64,000 nt of DNA from Gymnogyps californianus. Taxonomy: Eukaryota > Chordata > Aves > Accipitriformes > Cathartidae. The DNA lies in contig NC_059473.1 in NCBI RefSeq assembly GCF_018139145.2, positions 3,093,003-3,157,002 on the forward strand. Reading direction: 5' to 3'. Positions 57,614 through 64,000 of the stretch are shown in pieces. Position numbers and translations under genes: made by a program. Each line of letters opens with the position of its first letter. The first letter of the stretch is position 1. The notes under the pieces are model-generated. The model was given only the letters and a program-made list of their open reading frames with translations, was not told the origin of the DNA and did not search any database.

Positions 57614-60600
57614 CTAAGAAAAGAAGACATTTAAACAAATTTCATATAGTTTTCACCTACAGCCATATAGAATATTTAAAAAATAAAGTAATTTAAGAAG
57701 TGTTAAAATCTAGTATGTATCCAATTGTATCATGGTAGCATAAAACGTTGAACCTCAGGGTTTTTTGTAATTGAAAGACCACAAATAAAGAATAGCTGTA
57801 TCTTGAGTACAAATAAGTACTCAAATCCTGGTAGTTCTAACATGTTGTGACACACGTACATCATACCTGGATTTGATAGTGGTTTATACTCCTTTTCAGA
57901 AAACTTTTCTGGAAACTGGTAATGACTATTAATTTGCATTGTAACTTGTAACAAACTACTGTAAAATTAAAGTAAAAATCATCATTACCTACTATTAAAC
58001 TTCTAACGTTCTGGTATTTTTTCTCTACTTCAGCTGAGCAACACGGCAGTGGTACCAAATATAAATACGCAGAAATACCCACATAACTAAAGTAGCTTAT
58101 TTATTTTCTAAAGACTAAGAAATATAGCCTAACAATGTCATAATTATCTCAAAATTAAGCAGTATAAACAGGTACTTAACATTAGATTTCAAGCCATGTA
58201 AGTGCGGTAAGAAAAGGAGAAACCATCTAATAACCAGAGGATTACACTCAAGGGATTTCAATATTTGAGAGTGGATTAGATGGAATCAGAAAAATCTTTC
58301 ATTATACAGGACAATATACAGAACAGCAGTGCAAAAGAAGTCTTTTTAAAATTATCGGTGAGCATAAAAGAAGTAACTATTTTGACAGGGAAAGACTTCT
58401 TCAAGTAGAGAAAACACTCCGCAGTCAAGTTAACACCTTTCCAAATGCAGATGCCCAGAGGGTGCAAAACATGAATTTAGGGAACAGACAGGAGGTGAAG
58501 AATGCAGGAGGAGGGGAGAGATGTGTTCTATTCGGAGTAATGCCCCACACGGGTTTTGAGCCTGGCGTCAGACGGAATCAGTGGAGGAACCGGGAAGTGT
58601 CAGGAACAGAGGAGTAGGAGAACAAGGAGCCATCAGAACGTGGCTTCGTGGGGAGGGATGAAGCTGCGACAGGGAAAAAGCAAAGGTGTCAAGAAACTAG
58701 AGAAAGCCGGCAGTGAAGGGAGATCAAGGGTGGGGGGAAGCGTTTTGGAGACAAACTCTTCCCAGATAACTTGTTTTCTCAAATCGTTTGGTAGTGGGAA
58801 ACTCAAGAGTAGAAAAAGAGGAATCATTTGGGAGCACCAAAGGGTATTTTGAAATCCTTTACACAGAACACAATCGAACAATTAAATGCATGAGTAAAAA
58901 GCAGGAAGGATAGGAGAGAACTGACAAGACTTCTTCAATTCGGATAAAGAGACGGTAAAGTGCGTTTTGAAGAACAAAAAAGATGTAACAAGGGCCAGAT
59001 TTCAGATCTCTCTTGGCCTGGGAACAAGTTCTTGGGGTCAAAAAGAAAAAGCAAAGCAAATGATCAGTTCTTAAAAGAGGTGTTTTTTTATAAATAACAC
59101 AAAATATACATGGAATGGTTTCCTTTAACCTTTAGTAATTATGTTCTTCCTTTCTCACCTGGACAACAAGAGGCAAATCATGTGAACATTCTCAGATGAA
59201 GAAATATGATTTTTATATGTAATAAGTTTTTATATTTTACACACACGTATTTTAGAAAGAAACGGTGTAGCTTAGAAATAAAATGCTACATTTTTTCCTG
59301 CTGTTATTAAATTATATTAAAGTAGGAAAGCACTTAAGCAGAAAAGTGTGAATACTGCCAATCTCAAAATGTAACGCTTATTATCTTTAAAAGCATTTTG
59401 TTACTTTTGTAATACCTGAAGTGACATAATAGTGTCAGTCACTTAACCACATCTTAGAGTATAATATCTTCATCTTAAGTACTATTATTTCCAGTATTTT
59501 AATAATTTTCACACAGTCCTGAAATGTGATCTTTTGTGCTCTGATGACACTTAAATTAATAGCATAATTTTCTGGTACTTGCAACAGTTGCTTTCCATTT
59601 TGATTTTTTACATTTTTCTATATCACATACAGATAAATCCTCTAATAATCATTTTTATCTTTATCTTCCGGGAATTCAAAGGGTTTCACTAGAAAAAAGA
59701 AACATCAAGGGATTATAACCCACAGATAAGTTTTAAAATCCAATTAATTTTAATACTAATTGTAATTTTTCAATGATGTTCCTTAAAAAGGTAGTTAAAT
59801 CTTTTTTTTTAATGCACTGTTCATTTGATCTTATTTGCAAGCTTCATTGATGTTGCCAGCTGTCTCCTGCTATATACATAAATGCATCTATAGCTATTTA
59901 AATACATCACATGCTTGTCATGCAAACCATGAAAACGAAAACATTCCTTTTTATTTGATTAACCAACTAATTTTTGGTCATCGCCCAGCACTCTTCTAGA
60001 AAAGACTGCTATCGTGCTTTTTTTTTTGTCTACACTACACCAAGATAGTCGTTAATAATGTCAAACAGCACAAACTCTTTGTTTCTTGGTAAGGTTTGTA
60101 CAAATGCATTAGAATTTATATGAAATACATCAAATATTCCTTGGAAAATAAGACATTCATAACTCAGGATATCATCACTGGCTGCCCTGACTCTAAAAAG
60201 CACTAGCAAAACCAAACTGGTTACTCCATCCTCTGTATCTGTTAGGTTTTCAGGCAAAACATCCATTATAAAAACAAAGAACGTTGCGGCACTTTAACCT
60301 TTCACAACAACTTAAAACAAAATGAAGATATTTTTAGCGTATAATATAAACCTTACATTTTATTTCTAACTACTGAGGATACCGACATCAGCTGCCCACA
60401 CGAGTAGTAATGACTAGCTAGCAGAGGTAAGGAAATACTAGCGGTAGAACAGTCACAAAACCTTAGCGCAGTTTTTTTCGCAAGTGGGTATCACGGTCTT
60501 CTCTAACTTGATCACAAACAACCCTGATCCCTAGGCTGACCGGGCATTATTAAAGTCAGTGCAGAAGGCACTACTGACGGTGTGGTCCAGGCTGAAACAC

Positions 60601-63600
60601 TGCGTGTGATTCTGACCAGACCATCTCAAGTAAACCAACCATAGCTCGGACAAAGAAGTTTCTAAGATGAGGAATGGAGAGTCCACCATGAGACAAGGTC
60701 AAAAAAGTTTTACTGGTTTAGACTAGCAAAACAGCATAAGAGGAGATGTGATGACGAACTACTATTATCTACACTATGGTAGCTGTATGAGATAGCTCGA
60801 GCTAGGGCTGGTGGAAGGACCCATCAAATGTGAATTCATACAAAATCAGCAGCTGGAGCTGGCTTCCTCTCCATTCTTTTCCTCTCCCTCCACTGAGGTC
60901 CTGAGAAAGCCTTACAGTCCCAGGACACCTCATTACTTTCAAGTGGGAGCTTGGTCAGATTTTGACAGAGATATGCTGCATGATTTAATGATCCTGTTCC
61001 CTTCAGCTCTCTGTAATGACCACCACAGCAACTGAGCAGCCCAAAAACATTATTGAGTTTATCATCAAAACACATTTTCAGATTAGATGGCCTCGTTCTG
61101 AGTCCTCATATGGAAAAATAAGAGACTGAGAAAATGTTAGTTTGGAATACTCAGCTTGAGATCCCTTCATCTGCCTTTAAGAGGACTTTTTATTAGAGCA
61201 TCACCTCCCATGACCATAGTCACAGCTTTAAATACTCAACACTTCCCCAGAATTTTCAGATTTCAAGTTGTGAGTGTAGAAAACAAAGAATACAATTAGT
61301 GATGACTTGTCAAAAGGCACTGTAAGTGACTCTCAGCACAGAGACAGTTTTCTCTCTCAACAAAGCATGTATTCAGCCTCAAAGTCCTTGTTATTCAAGG
61401 CTCTATGAGGCAAAAACCTGATACATACTGATACAAGTTATACCAACACAGTCCTTTGGACTGAACAGCAAGTTAATGTTAATTTGGAGGGCCGTGATTC
61501 TGTGATCTTAACTTCTGAAAACAGGTGTTTGTAGCGACTGGGTTAAATTGGTTATTTTACAGCAAAGCAGACATGTAAACATATCAACTTTGATAATTCC
61601 CCAGCAGTTTTAGAAAACTTTGACCTAAATGTTACCTTTGTGCTATCAGACTACAGGTATCCTCCATTCATTTCAACAACTGGTAGGAGACAAAGCACGC
61701 GCTTCAGTCAGTGAAAATCAGACATTCCGGACCTCTCTGTTTCTGAGGGGAACATACCTTCTGTTCTACCAGGAAAGAGTCTTGTGTAGTTTTGCAATGT
61801 TTTTGTTTCCATTTCTATCCTCTGCACTCTCGTCTCCATCTCATCACTGGTAGCTCCTCATGCCGATTCTTTCCTTCTTTTTTTACTTTATTCCAACTCA
61901 AACACTTTCCCAAGTTCACCCCTATTGCCCATACACCGTTTCCTTCAATTAAAGGAACAAGAACGAATGGGAAAAAAGTCACTCTACTCTTGGTTCTGAT
62001 TTCTAGAGCCATAGAGGCTGGGAAGAATAAAAAGTCTTGAGCCTGCGCCTGCCGTAAAATCCATGAAGCCTTTCAGTAGCTTTTAAGAACTGCTATATGC
62101 CTATATGGCTATTCTGCCAAATTTCAAACATCTGCTCCAAATCCTGGATGAACTAAATATTAATCAAATGGTAGTAAGCAAGTTCTAATTAAGGTAAATA
62201 CAGCACAATTTATTAAAATTTATTTTTTAAAAAAGATAAAGATGTGATCTTTATTCTGAGACTGTTTTGCTAAAATTCTTCCTAACACAGAATTTGTTTA
62301 TCCAAAATTAAAACAACTGCAAAGTCTCCTAATGGAAAAGGTAAAGTAGCCTAAACTATAGGTGCTGTTACCTGCTTGCCCTTTATGAATTCACAGATAG
62401 AATACAATTTCATAAAGTGAACAGTTGTTGGATGGAAAAGGGATCACCTGTATCACCTAAATAATTTATGATTCTTTAGATCTGTTTGGAAACTGTTTAT
62501 TTCTCACAAACAGCAGTTTAACAATTTTCCCCCTCCTTAGCACAAATCAAACTTGAGACACAACACTCTGAAATCTTTATAAAGTGCCTTGTCAACAATC
62601 TCCATTTTTTGTATTTACAGATGCATATAAAGCTGGTGCCTGTGAAGCTCCTTTGCTAAGAAAAAGCACAATTATGATGCATTTTATTGTGTTTTCATCA
62701 AAATAACTGAAGAATAATCTCATTCATACTACCATACCTTCTGAATCTTGTATTACTGTTTCATTGTTGGCTGGCTGCATGACCTCATTAGTCATTAATT
62801 TCCACTCTCATGACCTTCATGTAGCCAACCAGGTGGGCAGTGGTCAGCATAGAAACAATACCCTGATGCGAGGGCAGCAGAATATTGATGCACTGAAAGT
62901 GCAGAACCATGCTTACAATGTATGCTAAAATGTGGAGACAGCACATTTATCTGGTTATTTAGAAAAAGAATATAACTGAAATAAGTAGATGTTCTTGCAC
63001 TTGTCATTGAGAAGCACTCTGCATTTATTTGGCACTTACAACAGTAGCAGCAGCAGCAGCATTGCCCTTGGTGCTGATTTCTTACTACTCTAAAATGTCT
63101 CCTCTGAGCCAGAATACACTGGCTGTTGCTGATCATGCTGTGAGACACCTGCACTGGCTACTAGGCTTGTCATGACGCACAAAACCCTACCATCTTCAGC
63201 TTGACATTGTGCAAGTTATAATTATTCATCCAAATGAATATGTCAGAGCAGCAGCAGCAGACCTCTCATCAGAGCAAAAGAAAAATACATCAAAACATTA
63301 TCAACCCAGCAGGAAGACAGGGACCATAAGGAAAATTACCCATTTTTAATATGGATGCCATAAAGCCATGTCTATTATTATACAGAGGGGGGAAAAAAAA
63401 AAAAGAAAGAAAAAACCCAACCACCCAACAACCCCTCAAGTTTAAAGTCCATGAGCACTGAAAAGAACCTGAAAAAGGCAACAGCACACACAGGGGGGTG
63501 GGGAAAAAAAAATCAATTACCTGAAATCTATTTATATTTTCTTTCATAGGAGTTTATATTCTAATAGTGCAATTGCATAATTTTAGTTAAGCTTTGTCAG

Positions 63601-64000
63601 TTTTTACATTAAAGATGACCAACAAATATTAAAATTTAAGACCTATCAGTATCAAAACTTCATATTATTTTACTAGAAAATAGGTATAGTGTGTTCTTTT
63701 TCCCTTTTAGGAACCAAAATTTTCAACCACTTGAAGACCTGCTAAATTTTGCTACCAGTGGTGTTTCAGCATTATCTAAGCTTAACCCTTATTTTACCAC
63801 GGCGTGAAGACGGCTCACTACAATGATTTCCATGAATTTTGAAAATAAACACAATTTATACAATTACTACACACATTTTTTTCCAGAAGTGTTAGGTTCA
63901 TGTCACCCACACAGATAAAGTCAATTTTCAAAAGAGACTGTACAACTAAAGCATTTCTATCAGCACAATGCACAGGTTGCTGGTATTCCGTTCAGTATTA
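57614..64000 (-). other. FANCL: FANCL intron, incomplete (at least 6.4 kb)
   Basis: From the acceptor at 57614 to the window edge I find no segment resembling the upstream FANCL sequence (KYPAESPDYFVDFP region), so this is taken as one large intron. It contains a CR1 relic (about 60560-60760), short CAG repeats near 63048 and 63248, and A-rich runs near 63395-63415. A 79-codon - strand frame at 60030-60266 is unexplained. Confidence 0.75.
60560..60760 (+). mobile_element. CR1-like LINE fragment, degraded
   Basis: Phrases in CR1 3'-region order: a decayed GTCCAG...TCTGACCAGACCATCTCAAG block, then CTAAGATGAGGAATGGAGAG, then GAGACAAGGTCAAAAAAG, then TTTAGACTAGCAAAACAGC and GAGGAGATGTGATGACGA. 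Strongly diverged with no ORF. Approximate limits; sense on the + strand, antisense to FANCL. Confidence 0.6.

Noticed and set aside
57730..58082. Two overlapping - strand frames just upstream of the first visible FANCL exon
   Set aside because: Tested as the missing preceding FANCL exon. The translations do not match the KYPAESPDYFVDFP region, and no suitable donor follows.
62795..63154. 119-codon - strand frame with a Cys run
   Set aside because: The Cys run is the complement of a short CAG/GCA repeat. The rest has no recognisable domain, and splice context was not evident.
63048..63260. Short CAG repeats
   Set aside because: Only about four to five units each, below the length of an expansion-prone microsatellite.

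Overview
This is a vertebrate nuclear window with interrupted genes, and it is most likely from a bird. The evidence is relics of CR1-type LINEs, compact introns and the gene content; a crocodilian or turtle cannot be excluded. Two genes are recognised with confidence from their translated exons. VRK2 (vaccinia-related kinase 2) lies on the + strand and its coding region is complete. FANCL (the Fanconi anaemia E3 ubiquitin ligase) lies on the - strand and only its C-terminal half is inside the window. The two genes converge tail to tail, an arrangement I recall for human 2p16.1.

Layout. Positions 1-6.1 kb are upstream intergenic DNA with no gene that I can support. A CpG island at about 6.14-6.80 kb is the VRK2 promoter and first non-coding exon region. 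The VRK2 start codon is at 6870. Thirteen coding exons with GT-AG introns follow to the stop at 52837, and joined in frame they give 546 residues. Order along the protein: glycine-rich loop, ATP lysine, HGD catalytic loop, DYG metal-binding motif, the rest of a casein-kinase-like fold, a basic/proline-rich linker and a C-terminal hydrophobic anchor. FANCL is read leftwards from 57613 to 52898 in seven coding exons (195 residues, about residues 181-375 of the human protein), covering part of the central UBC-RWD (DRWD) domain and the complete RING. Its N-terminal exons must lie beyond 64000, because I find none in 57.6-64 kb.

Most notable structure. (1) VRK2 coding exons 11 and 12 are an ancient tandem duplication (24 of 58 aligned residues identical, with flanking intron similarity). 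It doubles a phase-0 linker module that I recall as single in human VRK2. (2) A further in-frame candidate cassette exon lies at 51095-51199. (3) The VRK2 and FANCL stop codons are only 60 nt apart on opposite strands, so the mature mRNAs almost certainly overlap antisense. (4) The acceptor of VRK2 coding exon 8 sits directly behind a 24-nt C homopolymer.

The two genes are not members of one pathway: VRK2 is a membrane-anchored signalling kinase and FANCL is a nuclear DNA-repair ligase. Their link here is positional. The rest of the window is intronic DNA with old repeat relics and low-complexity tracts. I see no tRNA, rRNA, CRISPR or intact mobile element.
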